Positions 34,861 through 43,766 of a stretch of DNA of 64,000 nt are shown piece by piece. Source of the stretch: Oryzomicrobium terrae (GTDB lineage Bacteria; Pseudomonadota; Gammaproteobacteria; Burkholderiales; Rhodocyclaceae); contig NZ_CP022579.1 of assembly GCF_008274805.1 (NCBI RefSeq), forward strand, positions 2,046,001-2,110,000. Reading direction: 5' to 3'. Both the position numbers and the translations under genes were made by a program. The notes under the pieces are model-generated. The model was not told where the DNA came from. It worked only from the letters and a program-made list of their open reading frames with translations, and made no database searches. Every line of letters starts with the position of its first letter. Positions within the stretch are counted from its first letter, which is position 1.

Positions 34861-35925
34861 ATGGAGAACCTCCAGACCGCGCCCATGATCGCGCTCAACG
34901 CGATCGCCAAGCGCTACCCCGGGCCCAGCCGCGACAGCGCCGTGGTGGAAGCCCTGAGCAACATCGACCTGACCATCGCCGAAGGCGAGATCTTCGGCAT
35001 CATCGGCAAGAGCGGCGCCGGCAAATCGACCCTGATCCGCTGCATCAACCTGCTCGAACGCCCCAGCGCCGGCCAGGTGGTCGTCGCCGGCCGCGACCTG
35101 ACCTCATTGTCGGACGCCGAGCTGCGTGCCGCCCGGCGCGAGATCGGCATGATCTTCCAGCACTTCAACCTGCTGGCCAACCGCACCGTCTTCGCCAACG
35201 TCGCCCTGCCCCTGGAACTGGCCGGCGTGCCCCGGGCCGAGATCGCCGCCCGGGTCGACCCGCTGCTCGAACTGGTGGGCCTGGCCGCCCAGCGCGACCG
35301 CTACCCGAGCCAGTTGTCCGGCGGCCAGAAGCAGCGCGTCGGCATCGCCCGGGCCCTCGCTTCCCGGCCCAAGGTGCTGCTCTGCGACGAGGCCACCTCG
35401 GCCCTGGACCCGGAGACGACCCGCTCGATCCTGGCCCTGCTGCGCGACATCAACCGGCGCCTCAAGCTGACCATCGTGGTGATCACCCACGAGATGCAGG
35501 TGATCAAGGACCTGTGCGACCGGGTGGCGGTGCTCGACCACGGCCGCATCGTCGAATCGGGCCGGGTGTTCGAGGTGTTCACCTCCCCCACCCAGCCCAT
35601 GACCAAGACCCTGATCGCCGACGTGATCGGCCACGAACTGCCCGAGGGCCTGCTCGAACGGCTGGCCCAGCCGCACCTGCAAAAGGGCGGCCAGGTGGTG
35701 CGCCTGTTCTTCACCGGCGCCTCGGCCGACGCGCCGCTGATGTCGGCCCTGACCCGCCAGTTCGGCCTGGACGTGAACATCCTGCACGGCCAGATCGACG
35801 AGATCCAGGGCGAGCCCTTCGGCTCCCTGCTGGTGCTGCTCGAAGGCGACGTCGCCAACCGCCAGGACGCCCTGACCTGGCTCGATCAACAAGGCATCCG
35901 CACGGAGGTGGTCAATGTCGCCTGA
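34861..35925 (+). CDS. metN: Methionine ABC transporter ATP-binding protein
   Basis: The 354-residue ATPase has the P-loop [21 protein letters not shown]-loop MIFQHFNLL, signature [15 protein letters not shown] and Walker [17 protein letters not shown] with the H-loop [14 protein letters not shown]. The C-terminal extension (residues 260-350) is the ACT-like domain of MetN, which binds methionine and inhibits transport. It drives import through MetI. The start 34861 was used; an in-frame ATG at 34885 is an alternative. The stop overlaps the metI start by 11 bp. Confidence 0.95.
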   Translation: MENLQTAPMIALNAIAKRYPGPSRDSAVVEALSNIDLTIAEGEIFGIIGKSGAGKSTLIRCINLLERPSAGQVVVAGRDLTSLSDAELRAARREIGMIFQHFNLLANRTVFANVALPLELAGVPRAEIAARVDPLLELVGLAAQRDRYPSQLSGGQKQRVGIARALASRPKVLLCDEATSALDPETTRSILALLRDINRRLKLTIVVITHEMQVIKDLCDRVAVLDHGRIVESGRVFEVFTSPTQPMTKTLIADVIGHELPEGLLERLAQPHLQKGGQVVRLFFTGASADAPLMSALTRQFGLDVNILHGQIDEIQGEPFGSLLVLLEGDVANRQDALTWLDQQGIRTEVVNVA

Positions 35926-36568
35926 ACTGCTTTCCCTGCTCTGGGACTCGTTCATTGAAACCCTGGTGATGGTCGGCCTGTCCGGCGGCATCGCCACCTT
36001 GATCGGCATTCCCCTCGGGCTGCTGCTCGCCGTCACCGCCCCGGGCCACATCCTGGCCCGGCCGGTCTTCAACAAGACCCTGGGCCTGGTGGTGAACGCG
36101 GTGCGTTCCACCCCGTTCATCATCCTGATGGTGGCGATCATTCCCTTCACCCGCCTGATCACCGGCACCTCGATCGGCACCGCCGCCGCCGTGGTGCCCC
36201 TGGCGATTGCCGCCATTCCCTTCGTCGGCCGCCTGGTGGAAGGCGCCCTGCGCGAAGTGGACGGGGGCCTGATCGAGGCCGCCCAGGCCATGGGCGCCAC
36301 GCCGATGCAGATCATCACCAAGGTGCTGGTGCCCGAATCCCTGCCCGGCATCCTCAACGGCCTGACCATCATGCTGGTCAGTCTGATCGGCTTTTCCGCC
36401 ATGGCCGGCGCCGTCGGCGGCGGCGGCCTGGGCGACCTGGGCATCCGCTACGGCTACCAACGCTTCATGCCCGAGGTGATGGGCATGGTGGTGCTGGTGC
36501 TGATCGTCTTCGTCCAGCTGGTCCAGTCCTGTGGCGACTGGCTGTCGCGGCGCTTGAATCACCGCTGA
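35915..36568 (+). CDS. metI: Methionine ABC transporter permease
   Basis: The 217-residue permease has about five membrane helices and the EAA-like cytoplasmic loop [22 protein letters not shown], shared by MetI proteins, together with [20 protein letters not shown]. It forms the membrane channel with MetN dimers. Its start lies inside the end of metN, a sign of coupled translation. metQ follows after 73 bp. Confidence 0.95.
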   Translation: MSPELLSLLWDSFIETLVMVGLSGGIATLIGIPLGLLLAVTAPGHILARPVFNKTLGLVVNAVRSTPFIILMVAIIPFTRLITGTSIGTAAAVVPLAIAAIPFVGRLVEGALREVDGGLIEAAQAMGATPMQIITKVLVPESLPGILNGLTIMLVSLIGFSAMAGAVGGGGLGDLGIRYGYQRFMPEVMGMVVLVLIVFVQLVQSCGDWLSRRLNHR

Positions 36569-36641
36569 TCATCGCAGACCACCGTCTGACGCCGGATCGC
36601 CCTTTTCCCTTGTTTCCGACCCTTAGCCAACAGGAGTCCCC

Positions 36642-37445
36642 ATGAAAATCGCAAAAACCCTCGCCGCCCTGCTGGTGGGCGCCACCGCCCTAGCCAGCCT
36701 GAGCAGCCTGGCCGCCCACGCTGACGACAAGGTGTACAAGATCGGCGTCACCGCCGGCCCCCACGCCCAGGTGATGGAACAGGTCAAGAAGCTGGCCGAG
36801 AAGGAAGGCCTGAAGATCCAGGTGGTGGAATTCTCCGACTACGTGCAGCCCAACGCCGCCCTGGCCGCCGGCGACCTGGACGCCAACAGCTATCAGCACC
36901 AGCCCTACCTGGACGACCAGGTGAAGTCCCGGGGCTACAAGCTGGTGTCGGTGGCCACCACGGTCAACTTCCCCATGGGCCTCTACTCCAAGAAGGTGAA
37001 GAGCGTGGCCGAACTGGCCAACGGCGCCACCATCGGTGTCCCCAACGACCCGACCAACGGCGGCCGCGGCCTGCTGCTGCTGGAAAAGCAGGGCCTGATC
37101 AAGATCAAGCCGGGCGTGGGCCTCAAGGCCACCCCCCTGGACATCGCCGAGAACCCCAAGAAGTTGAAGTTCAAGGAACTCGACGCCGCCCAGCTGCCCC
37201 GCACCCTGGGTGACCTGGATGCCGCCACTATCAACACCAACTACGCCCTGCCGGCCGGCCTCAACCCGACCAAGGACGCCATCGCCATGGAAGCGGCCAA
37301 GGGCCCCTACGCCAACGTGATCGTGGTGCAGGAGAAGAACAAGGATGCGGCCTGGGTGCACAAGCTGATCAAGGTCTACCACAGCGCCGAGATCAAGAAG
37401 TTCATCGACACCGAGTTCAAGGGTTCCGTGCTGACTACCTGGTAA
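36642..37445 (+). CDS. metQ: Methionine-binding protein MetQ (non-lipoprotein)
   Basis: The 267-residue NlpA-family protein has a cleavable signal peptide (KTLAALLVGATALASLSSLA, then AHADDK) and no lipobox cysteine, so it is probably a soluble periplasmic protein or retained otherwise. Family hallmarks are IGVTAGPHAQVMEQVKKLAE, VEFSDYVQPNAALAAGDLDA, NSYQHQPYL and GVPNDPTNGGRGLLLLEKQG. It delivers methionine, including D-methionine in relatives, to MetNI. The start follows AACAGGAGTCCCC, a good ribosome site. Confidence 0.95.
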   Translation: MKIAKTLAALLVGATALASLSSLAAHADDKVYKIGVTAGPHAQVMEQVKKLAEKEGLKIQVVEFSDYVQPNAALAAGDLDANSYQHQPYLDDQVKSRGYKLVSVATTVNFPMGLYSKKVKSVAELANGATIGVPNDPTNGGRGLLLLEKQGLIKIKPGVGLKATPLDIAENPKKLKFKELDAAQLPRTLGDLDAATINTNYALPAGLNPTKDAIAMEAAKGPYANVIVVQEKNKDAAWVHKLIKVYHSAEIKKFIDTEFKGSVLTTW

Positions 37446-37496
37446 GCGCCGGCCAGCAGTGGATGCGCCGCTGCCGCCCAATCCCTGGCTACAAGC

Positions 37497-37528
37497 AAAA
37501 CGCCCGGCTTCGCGAAGCCGGGCGTTTT
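37497..37528 (+). terminator. Rho-independent terminator after metQ
   Basis: The perfect 32-nt palindrome AAAACGCCCGGCTTCG / CGAAGCCGGGCGTTTT ends in TTTTGCTT. It ends the metNIQ transcript and, being symmetric, can also stop the convergent lipoprotein gene. Confidence 0.95.
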
Positions 37529-37609
37529 GCTTATGCGGGCATGTTGGGGTACGTCGCCGGCAGCGCAGCGGCGCTCTCGCGGGACGCACCGCGCTTGAAG
37601 GAAGGCCGC

Positions 37610-38203
37610 CTACTTGTCCTTGGCCGGCGCCGTGGCCCGCACACCGGCCACGAACGGGTAGCGGGCGAAGATGGCGGCCACCGCCTTGTCCAGGGACTTT
37701 TGCGAGATGGCCTCCTCCACATCGCCCACCGTGCCGACCCCGACCCCCTCCCAGACCAACTGGCGACGGCGGGCGTCCACCAGGTCGATGTTGAGGGTGC
37801 CCTCGGTGTAGTTGATGACTTCCTGCCCCCAGCCGTAGCCGGGCCAGGGGCCGTAGAAACCGCCACGGTAGCCGTAGTAGCCCATCGGCGGCGGCGGTGG
37901 CGCCGGTACCACGCTGGTCCGGTGTTCCAGCTTGCCGCTGAAATTCACCAACAGATCGGGAGAGGCTTCCCGGTAGACGTAGCCGCGCCGCTCCAACTCG
38001 GCCCGGGTGGCGTGCTTGAGCCGCTCGGTCACCAGGGTGCCGTAACCGGCCTTGTCGGTGCCGGCCGGGGAGAAGAAGGCAAAGGTCTGGTAGCGCGAGA
38101 AATCCGCCTGGGGGTCGTAATCGCTACGCACCCGGGGCTCGCTGGCACAGGCGGCCAGGAGCAGGGACAGACACAAAACGAACAGCCGGGATGGCAGGAC
38201 CAT
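37610..38203 (-). CDS. DUF4136-family lipoprotein
   Basis: The 197-residue protein has a signal peptide with a lipobox (RLFVLCLSLLLAAC, Cys near residue 19). The DUF4136 pattern follows: DYDPQADFSRYQTFAFFSPA at the start of the mature part and EGTLNIDLVDARRRQLVWEG near the end. A Pro/Gly/Tyr-rich insert (APPPPPMGYYGYRGGFYGP) occupies residues 100-125. Such lipoproteins are common and uncharacterised. It points toward the metQ terminator and away from upp, 92 bp from the upp stop. Confidence 0.82.
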   Translation of the reverse strand: MVLPSRLFVLCLSLLLAACASEPRVRSDYDPQADFSRYQTFAFFSPAGTDKAGYGTLVTERLKHATRAELERRGYVYREASPDLLVNFSGKLEHRTSVVPAPPPPPMGYYGYRGGFYGPWPGYGWGQEVINYTEGTLNIDLVDARRRQLVWEGVGVGTVGDVEEAISQKSLDKAVAAIFARYPFVAGVRATAPAKDK

Positions 38204-38295
38204 GGCGGTCTCCCCTCTCGATGGAAAGCGGCGAAAACGGTCCCGGGTGGAGCCGGCCCCGTCGTTTACTCAGACGCCGGGCCCGGTACTGGGGT

Positions 38296-38925
38296 TCATT
38301 GCTTGGTACCGAACAGCTTGTCGCCCGCGTCGCCCAGGCCGGGGATGATGTAGCCGTCGGCGTTGAGGTGGCTGTCCAGGGACGCGGCGTGGATCGCCAC
38401 GTCGGGATGGGCAGCGGTCACCGCCTTGACCCCCTCCGGCGCCGCCACCAGCACCAGGGCCTGGATCTGGCGGCAGCCCTTGCGCTTCAACATGTCGATG
38501 GTGGCGTTGAGGGAGCCGCCGGTGGCCAGCATCGGGTCGATGATCAAGGCCATGCGCTCTTCCAGGCTGCCCACCAGCTTCTCGAAATAAGGCTCGGGCA
38601 TCAGGGTTTCCTCGTTGCGGGCGATGCCCACCACGCTCACCCGGGCGCTCGGCATCAGGTCGAGCACCCCGTCTAGCATGCCCAGGCCGGCGCGCAGGAT
38701 GGGTACCACGGTGACCTTCTTGCCCTTCAGTTGCTGCACTTCCACCGGGCCGCACCAGCCCTCCACCGTCACCGTTTCCACGGGAAAGTCGCGACAGGCC
38801 TCGTAGGCCAGCAGCCGGGCCAGTTCCGCCGTCAGCTCGCGGAACTTCTTGGTGCTCATGTCCGCGGCCCGCAGCAAGCCGATCTTGTGCTGGACGAGGG
38901 GGTGGTCGACGACGGTAAAGGCCAT
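38296..38925 (-). CDS. upp: Uracil phosphoribosyltransferase
   Basis: The 209-residue salvage enzyme converts uracil and PRPP to UMP. Typical UPRT sequences are [20 protein letters not shown] at the N-terminus, [20 protein letters not shown], the PRPP-binding stretch [20 protein letters not shown] and a C-terminal [13 protein letters not shown]. The length matches E. coli Upp (208 residues). A -10-like GATAAT (complement of 38955-38960) lies 30 bp upstream of the start. Confidence 0.97.
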   Translation of the reverse strand: MAFTVVDHPLVQHKIGLLRAADMSTKKFRELTAELARLLAYEACRDFPVETVTVEGWCGPVEVQQLKGKKVTVVPILRAGLGMLDGVLDLMPSARVSVVGIARNEETLMPEPYFEKLVGSLEERMALIIDPMLATGGSLNATIDMLKRKGCRQIQALVLVAAPEGVKAVTAAHPDVAIHAASLDSHLNADGYIIPGLGDAGDKLFGTKQ

Positions 38926-39099
38926 GGTGATCTCGAAACGGGGGAAATGGCCGGATTATCGCCCGGAGCGGCACGGGCCGGAATAGCGACAGCGCCCGTC
39001 GGCACCGCCACGGCGCCGGCGACAGACGGCCCAGCCGCACCGTTACTGCGTTGCCGGAAGGATGGGGTGCTAACTTTCGCCTGCCCGGATCGCCACGAT

Positions 39100-39205
39100 C
39101 CATGCGGTGTTTCAGGGTGGCCCTCTGAAGAACCGCGCCAATGCTTGATCTCGGAAAGCCATGGTCCAAGAACAAGGCTGGGCGCGGAGTTTCACGGTGG
39201 TGGCC
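39100..39205. repeat. Degenerate copies of the dispersed palindromic repeat
   Basis: In the 422-bp spacer between upp and the DMT gene, TTTCAGGGTGGCCCTCTGAAG followed by AACCGCGCCAATGCTTG (39109-39147) matches one arm of the repeat family. GGGCGCGGAGTTTCACGGTGG (39180-39200) matches the other arm in inverted order. No gene is seen in the rest of this spacer. Confidence 0.55.
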
Positions 39206-39347
39206 TGGCTGCACCTGCCAAAGCACGGTGGCGATGTCGGTTGCACACCCTCCCCCCCAACCGGGCGAGTGACGCCACGGAGCCGCCCGGTTGGCGTCCG
39301 AAGCGGCGATAATCCCCGCCTTTGCCCACCGCCGAAGTCGTCGCGCC

Positions 39348-40280
39348 ATGCCCGTCCACACCCGCCATCCCCTCGCCCTGGGCGTGCTCTGCGCCCAGGG
39401 CGCCGGCCTGCTTTGGGGCTTGGTCTTCGTCGCCCCGTTACGCTTCGCCGACGTGGCACCGGCCTCCCTGGCCCTCGGGCGCTACCTGGCCTTCGGCCTG
39501 GTCGCCCTGCTGCTCGCCGGCACCGACCGGCGCCGCCTCCAGGCCCTGGGCCGGGCCGACTGGCGACGTGCCGTGGCCCTCACCCTGGTGGGCAACTTCA
39601 TCTACTACGGCTGCCTGGCCGCGGCGTTGCAGCAGGCCGGCGGGCCGCTGCCGACGCTGATCATCGGCACCCTGCCGGTGGTCATCGCCGTCTGCGCCAA
39701 CCTGAGCAGCCCGGACCTGCCCTGGCGGCGCCTGGTGCCGCCCCTGCTGGCCATCGGTTGCGGCCTGCTGCTGGTCCACGCCCAGGAGGCCGGCGATACC
39801 GCCTCCCCGCAGTTTTCCCTCGGCGTGCTGCTTGCCGTGGCGGCAGTGGCCTGCTGGACCTGGTATCCCCTGGCCAATGCCGCCTGGCTGCGTCGCCACC
39901 CCCACCTCTCGCCGACCACCTGGGCCACCGCCCAGGGACTGGTCACCCTGCCCCTGGCCGTGATCGGCTTTGCCGGGCTTCTTCTGGTTCAGCCCACCCC
40001 ACGGATCTGGGGCAGCGACCCGGCCGCCTACATCGCCGGCATGGCGGTACTCGGCCTGGGCGCCTCCTGGGCCGGCACGTTGCTGTGGAACCGGGCCAGT
40101 CAACTGCTGCCGCCCTCCCTCACCGGCCAGTTGATCGTCTTTGAAACTCTGGCTGCCCTGGGCTACCTCTACGCCTTCGCTGGCCGGGGACCGACGGTTT
40201 TCGAGAAGGCCGGTATCGTCTTGCTGCTCTGCGGCGTATTGCTCGGCGTGCGGGCGGTTAGCGGGAAGCAACGCCATTAA
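39348..40280 (+). CDS. EamA/DMT-family transporter
   Basis: The 310-residue protein has ten hydrophobic segments in two EamA repeats, beginning LGVLCAQGAGLLWGLVFVAP and LGVLLAVAAVACWTWYPLAN. It ends with the typical FEKAGIVLLLCGVLLGVRAV. DMT exporters of this kind move amino acids, nucleobases or small metabolites; the substrate is unknown. The ATG 39348 was chosen as the first in frame after GCGCC; a -10-like GATAAT lies at 39308. It is not close in sequence to the other DMT protein at 25.7 kb. Confidence 0.87.
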   Translation: MPVHTRHPLALGVLCAQGAGLLWGLVFVAPLRFADVAPASLALGRYLAFGLVALLLAGTDRRRLQALGRADWRRAVALTLVGNFIYYGCLAAALQQAGGPLPTLIIGTLPVVIAVCANLSSPDLPWRRLVPPLLAIGCGLLLVHAQEAGDTASPQFSLGVLLAVAAVACWTWYPLANAAWLRRHPHLSPTTWATAQGLVTLPLAVIGFAGLLLVQPTPRIWGSDPAAYIAGMAVLGLGASWAGTLLWNRASQLLPPSLTGQLIVFETLAALGYLYAFAGRGPTVFEKAGIVLLLCGVLLGVRAVSGKQRH

Positions 40281-40418
40281 CGGCGCCAAGCCTTGCTCCC
40301 AGGCGGATTCCTGCAACGCACAAATTTTGATTGCATAAAACAGAATTGCAATGGAATATTTTCCTCTCCTACAACGCAACGGGGCCTTCACGGGCCTATT
40401 TTTGCAAAGGGGAAAATC

Positions 40419-40673
40419 ATGCAGTCATCGTCCTCTCGCCTCTCGGTCGCGCAGGAATCCTCTTGCCCCGACTGCCTGAAGCGGTATCTCTCCGGTCAAC
40501 GTCCCACCAGCACCGCCTCACCCCCCGGTAACGCCTGCCGCAACGGCCGTCGCTGCCCCTTGCGTGAAATCCAACTCTTCGGCCGTATCAGCGATCTTTC
40601 CTACCACGCCACCTGGCTTGCCCTGGCCAGCCTAACGGCCTTCCTAACCATCGCCATCCTCACCAGCGTTTAA
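40419..40673 (+). CDS. Small Cys-rich protein with one C-terminal membrane helix
   Basis: The 84-residue protein has an N-terminal hydrophilic region with the cysteine pattern CPDC at residue 16, then C at 40 and C at 46 ([13 protein letters not shown]). This could be a zinc or metal site. One strong membrane helix follows at the C-terminus ([20 protein letters not shown]). The ATG at 40419 follows AAAGGGGAAAATC, a good ribosome site, and the gene ends in its own terminator at 40683, so it is probably real. I do not recognise the family. It lies 141 bp before the sulfate-binding protein gene sbp. Confidence 0.62.
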   Translation: MQSSSSRLSVAQESSCPDCLKRYLSGQRPTSTASPPGNACRNGRRCPLREIQLFGRISDLSYHATWLALASLTAFLTIAILTSV

Positions 40674-40682
40674 GGTGCTACC

Positions 40683-40702
40683 CGGGGCTCTGCGGAGCCC
40701 CG
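40683..40702 (+). terminator. Terminator after the small Cys-rich gene
   Basis: CGGGGCTC (40683-40690) and GAGCCCCG (40695-40702) form a perfect 8-bp stem with a TGCG loop, followed by the AT-rich CTTATTACAATAATTAAT. It lies 10 bp after the small gene's stop. Confidence 0.7.
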
Positions 40703-40735
40703 CTTATTACAATAATTAATAAAAATACAGAATTT

Positions 40736-40758
40736 TATTCTTTTTCAAGAAAAACCCG
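40736..40758 (+). promoter_or_regulatory. sbp upstream element shared with cysI
   Basis: TATTCTTTTT-CAAGAAA-AACCCG matches the cysI upstream element at 29257-29280 at about 20 of 24 positions, with one gap. It lies 56-78 bp before the sbp start. A -10-like GATACA follows at 40763-40768. A common regulator, probably CysB, is inferred. Confidence 0.6.
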
Positions 40759-40813
40759 CCTCGATACAGTACGCCCATCACCTTTCGTTCATTCCGAACC
40801 CACGAGGATCACC

Positions 40814-41833
40814 ATGGCGTACAAGACTCCCCTTTCCCGCGTGCTCGGCACCCTGGCCCTGGCACTTTCCACCGCGTTTGGCGCCGCCCACGCGGCCGAC
40901 GTGAATCTGCTCAACGTCTCCTACGACCCGACCCGGGAGCTGTACCAGGACTACAACGGCGCCTTCACCAAGTACTGGAAGGCCAAGACCGGCGACAACC
41001 TGACCGTGCGCCAGTCCCACGGCGGCTCGGGCAAGCAGGGCCGCGCGGTGATCGACGGCCTGGAAGCCGACGTGGTCACCCTGGCCCTGGCCTACGACAT
41101 CGACGAGATCGCCGCCAAGGCCAAGCTGCTGCCGGCCGACTGGCAGAAGCGTCTGCCCCACAACGCCAGCCCCTACACCTCGACCATCGTCTTCCTGGTG
41201 CGCAAGGGCAACCCGAAGAACATCAAGGATTGGGAAGACCTGGCCAAGCCGGGCATCTCGGTGATCACCCCCAACCCCAAGACCTCCGGCGGCGCCCGCT
41301 GGAACTACCTGGCGGCCTGGGGCTACGCTCTGAAGAAGTACGGCAGCGAGGACAAGGCCCAGGAATTCGTCGGTCGCCTGCTCAAGAACGTGCCCGTGTT
41401 CGACACCGGCGCCCGGGGTGCCACCATCACCTTCGTCGAGCGCGGCCTGGGCGACGTGCTGCTCGCCTGGGAGAACGAGGCCCTGCTGGCCACCAAGGAA
41501 ATCGGCAAGGACAAGTTCGACATCGTGGCGCCGGAAACTTCGATCCTGGCCGAACCGCCGGTGTCGCTCGTGGACAAGAACGTGGACAAGCACGGCACCC
41601 GCAAGGTGGCCCAGGCCTACCTGGAGTACCTGTACTCGCCGGAAGGCCAGGACATCGCCGGCAAGCACTACTACCGCCCGGTGGATGCCAAGGTGGCGGC
41701 CAAGTACGCTAGCCAGTTCCCCAAGGTCAAGCTGTTCACCATCAACGACGTGTTCGGCGGCTGGGAAAAGGCCACCAAGGCCCACTTCTCCGACGGCGGC
41801 TCCTTCGACCGGCTGGTCGGCGGCAACCGCTAA
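40814..41833 (+). CDS. sbp: Sulfate-binding periplasmic protein
   Basis: The 339-residue protein has a cleavable signal peptide ([16 protein letters not shown]). The mature protein begins [20 protein letters not shown], the Sbp/CysP signature, with [20 protein letters not shown] and [20 protein letters not shown] as sulfate-contact regions. It captures sulfate or thiosulfate for a CysTWA permease, which is not encoded in this window. It is not next to the other cys genes, but its promoter resembles that of cysI. An EAL-domain gene starts 19 bp after its stop. Confidence 0.95.
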   Translation: MAYKTPLSRVLGTLALALSTAFGAAHAADVNLLNVSYDPTRELYQDYNGAFTKYWKAKTGDNLTVRQSHGGSGKQGRAVIDGLEADVVTLALAYDIDEIAAKAKLLPADWQKRLPHNASPYTSTIVFLVRKGNPKNIKDWEDLAKPGISVITPNPKTSGGARWNYLAAWGYALKKYGSEDKAQEFVGRLLKNVPVFDTGARGATITFVERGLGDVLLAWENEALLATKEIGKDKFDIVAPETSILAEPPVSLVDKNVDKHGTRKVAQAYLEYLYSPEGQDIAGKHYYRPVDAKVAAKYASQFPKVKLFTINDVFGGWEKATKAHFSDGGSFDRLVGGNR

Positions 41834-41852
41834 CGGGAGCCCAGGCAACGCC

Positions 41853-42794
41853 ATGACCGCCCTGGAAGCCCTGCACGACGTGGTCCGCTACTTCAACGAC
41901 CACGCCTTCGCCCGCCCCACCGGCCAGCCGGCCCTGAACGTGACCCCTCAGCAGGTCGAGGGGCTGTTCACCGACCTGCGCCTGGAATCCCGCTACCAAC
42001 CCCTGATCTCGGTGCGGGACGGGGCCAGCGTGGCCCACGAGGCCCTGCTGCGCGCCTTCGGGCCGGACGGCACACCCCTGTCGCCGGAAGACGTGTTCTC
42101 CCTGCCGGGAGGCAGCGAGGAGATGGTGCACCTGGATCGCTTGGTGCGCACCCTCCACGCCCTCAACTTCCTGGCCAACGGGGCTCGGGGCGACCTGCAC
42201 CTGAACGTCCATCCCCAGCACCTGCTGGCGGTCCAGGGCGGCCATGGGCAAGTCTTCGAAACCATCCTGCGCCACCTGGGGCTATCCCCTAGCCAGGTGG
42301 TGCTGGAAATCGTCGAAACCGGTGACAGCAGCGGCGGTGACGGCAAATCCTACGAGGCCCACCTGGCCCGGGCCATCGCCGGGTGGCGCGAGCGGGGCTA
42401 CCGCATCGCCCTGGACGACTTCGGCCGGGCCCACTCCAACGTGCACCGCCTGGCCTGGCTGTCGCCGGACATCGTCAAGCTCGACGGCACCCTGATCTAC
42501 GCCGCCGAACAGGACCGGCGCCACGCCAGCATCCTCAGCCGCATGGTGGCCATCGCCCACGACATCGGCGCGGTGGCGGTGTGCGAGGGCATCGAGACCC
42601 CGCGCCACCTGGAGCTGGCCATCGCCGCCGGCGCCGACCAGGTACAGGGCTACCTGTTCGGCCAACCGGCCTCCTTCAGCCAATTGACCCAGGCCAGCGT
42701 AGCGGATGGCAACGCCATGAGCGCCGCCCTGGGCACCCTGCAAACCCTGTTCGCCGAATTCGCACCGGATGCCTCCAACGCCCTGGCGGCCTGA
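41853..42794 (+). CDS. EAL-domain (c-di-GMP phosphodiesterase) protein downstream of sbp
   Basis: The 313-residue protein is mostly one EAL domain. The conserved residues are present: HEALLRAF (EAL), LHLNVHPQHL (Asn), VVLEIVETG (Glu), IALDDFGRAHSNVHRLAWL (Asp-Asp), IVKLDGTLI (Lys) and CEGIETPRHLELA (Glu), then QVQGYLFGQP. It therefore looks capable of c-di-GMP hydrolysis, not degenerate. No GGDEF, PAS or membrane segment is seen; about 45 N-terminal residues precede the domain. It follows sbp by 19 bp on the same strand, so it is probably co-transcribed with a sulfate-uptake gene, which is unusual. Confidence 0.9.
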   Translation: MTALEALHDVVRYFNDHAFARPTGQPALNVTPQQVEGLFTDLRLESRYQPLISVRDGASVAHEALLRAFGPDGTPLSPEDVFSLPGGSEEMVHLDRLVRTLHALNFLANGARGDLHLNVHPQHLLAVQGGHGQVFETILRHLGLSPSQVVLEIVETGDSSGGDGKSYEAHLARAIAGWRERGYRIALDDFGRAHSNVHRLAWLSPDIVKLDGTLIYAAEQDRRHASILSRMVAIAHDIGAVAVCEGIETPRHLELAIAAGADQVQGYLFGQPASFSQLTQASVADGNAMSAALGTLQTLFAEFAPDASNALAA

Positions 42795-42832
42795 TCGACG
42801 CCCTGCGTCCCCCGTTCCGGTAGTCGCCGCCC

Positions 42833-42871
42833 CCAAAGAAAAAGGCCCCTGAACGGGGCCTTTTTCTTTGG
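42833..42871. terminator. Bidirectional terminator between EAL gene and rlmB
   Basis: CCAAAGAAAAAGGCCCC (42833-42849) and GGGGCCTTTTTCTTTGG (42855-42871) form a perfect 17-bp stem with a TGAAC loop. The T and A runs in the arms allow termination in both directions for the two convergent genes. Confidence 0.95.
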
Positions 42872-42899
42872 ATAAACCAGAAAGCTACTCAAGCGCTCT

Positions 42900-43655
42900 T
42901 CAAGCGCCGGCCATGCGCCGCCGGCGCGCCTCGAACAGACAGACCCCGGTCGCCACCGAGACGTTGAGGGATTCGACGCTGCCCAGCATGGGGATGCTCA
43001 CCAGGGCGTCGCAGGTCTCCCGGGTCAGGCGGCGCAGCCCTTCCCCTTCGGCCCCCAGCACCCAGGCCGTGGCTTCCGGCCACTGGGCTTCATAAAGAGT
43101 GGAGGTGGCTTCACCGGCGGTGCCCACCACCCAGATGTCCCGCTCCTTCATTTCGCGCAGGCTGCGGGCCAGGTTGGTGACCACCACGTAGGGCACGGTT
43201 TCGGCGGCGCCGGAGGCGGCCTTGATCGCCACGTCGGTGAGCCCCACCGCCCGGTCCTTGGGCGCCACCACGGCATGGGCGCCGACCGCGTCGGCCACCC
43301 GCAGGCAGGCCCCCAGGTTGCGCGGATCAGTGATGCCGTCCAGCACCAGCAGCAGGGCCGGTTCGTCCAGGGTATCGAGCACGTCGTCCAGGGTGATGTG
43401 GCGGATGCGGGCATCCACCAGGGCGATCACCCCCTGGTGGCGCGCCCCCGGCGCCATGCCGTCGAGGCGCTTGCCGTCCACCGGAATCACCCGCACGCCC
43501 TGGGTTTCGGCGTGGCGGAGCAGATCCTTGGCCCGCCCGTCCTGGCGGTTGGCGTCGAGGTAGATTTCCTTCACCGCCTCCGGGTCGTGGCGCAGCTTGG
43601 CGATGATGGCGTGAAAGCCGTGGATGGAGCGGGTCTGGGAGCGGCTTTCGGCCAT
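42900..43655 (-). CDS. rlmB: 23S rRNA (guanosine-2'-O)-methyltransferase RlmB
   Basis: The 251-residue SpoU/TrmH-type enzyme methylates G2251 of 23S rRNA using S-adenosylmethionine. It has the N-terminal substrate domain (RSIHGFHAIIAKLRHDPEA). The trefoil-knot SPOUT domain has motif 1 LVLDGITDPRNLGACLRVAD, motif 2 WVLGAEGEGLRRLTRETCD and motif 3 VSIPMLGSVESLNVSVATGV. It lies downstream of rnr on the same strand, the usual gammaproteobacterial and betaproteobacterial rnr-rlmB order. The gap of 111 bp contains a large hairpin. Confidence 0.96.
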   Translation of the reverse strand: MAESRSQTRSIHGFHAIIAKLRHDPEAVKEIYLDANRQDGRAKDLLRHAETQGVRVIPVDGKRLDGMAPGARHQGVIALVDARIRHITLDDVLDTLDEPALLLVLDGITDPRNLGACLRVADAVGAHAVVAPKDRAVGLTDVAIKAASGAAETVPYVVVTNLARSLREMKERDIWVVGTAGEATSTLYEAQWPEATAWVLGAEGEGLRRLTRETCDALVSIPMLGSVESLNVSVATGVCLFEARRRRMAGA

Positions 43656-43706
43656 GACGAGTACCTTGCAGAAATGGGAAAAACAGGGCGGCGATTGTAG
43701 CCGTTC

Positions 43707-43752
43707 GGCGCCGTCCCGGCGGGAAAGATCACGCTCCCGTCAGGACGGCGCC
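43707..43752. repeat. Large GC hairpin between rnr and rlmB
   Basis: GGCGCCGTCC (43707-43716) and GGACGGCGCC (43743-43752) are perfect 10-bp arms, and the pairing extends inward (GCGGGA with TCCCGT). On the minus strand a -10-like TACAAT lies about 10 nt after it. There is no U-run, so it is more likely an mRNA-stability or processing structure than a terminator. Confidence 0.5.
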
Positions 43753-43766
43753 ATAGCAGTTACCGA

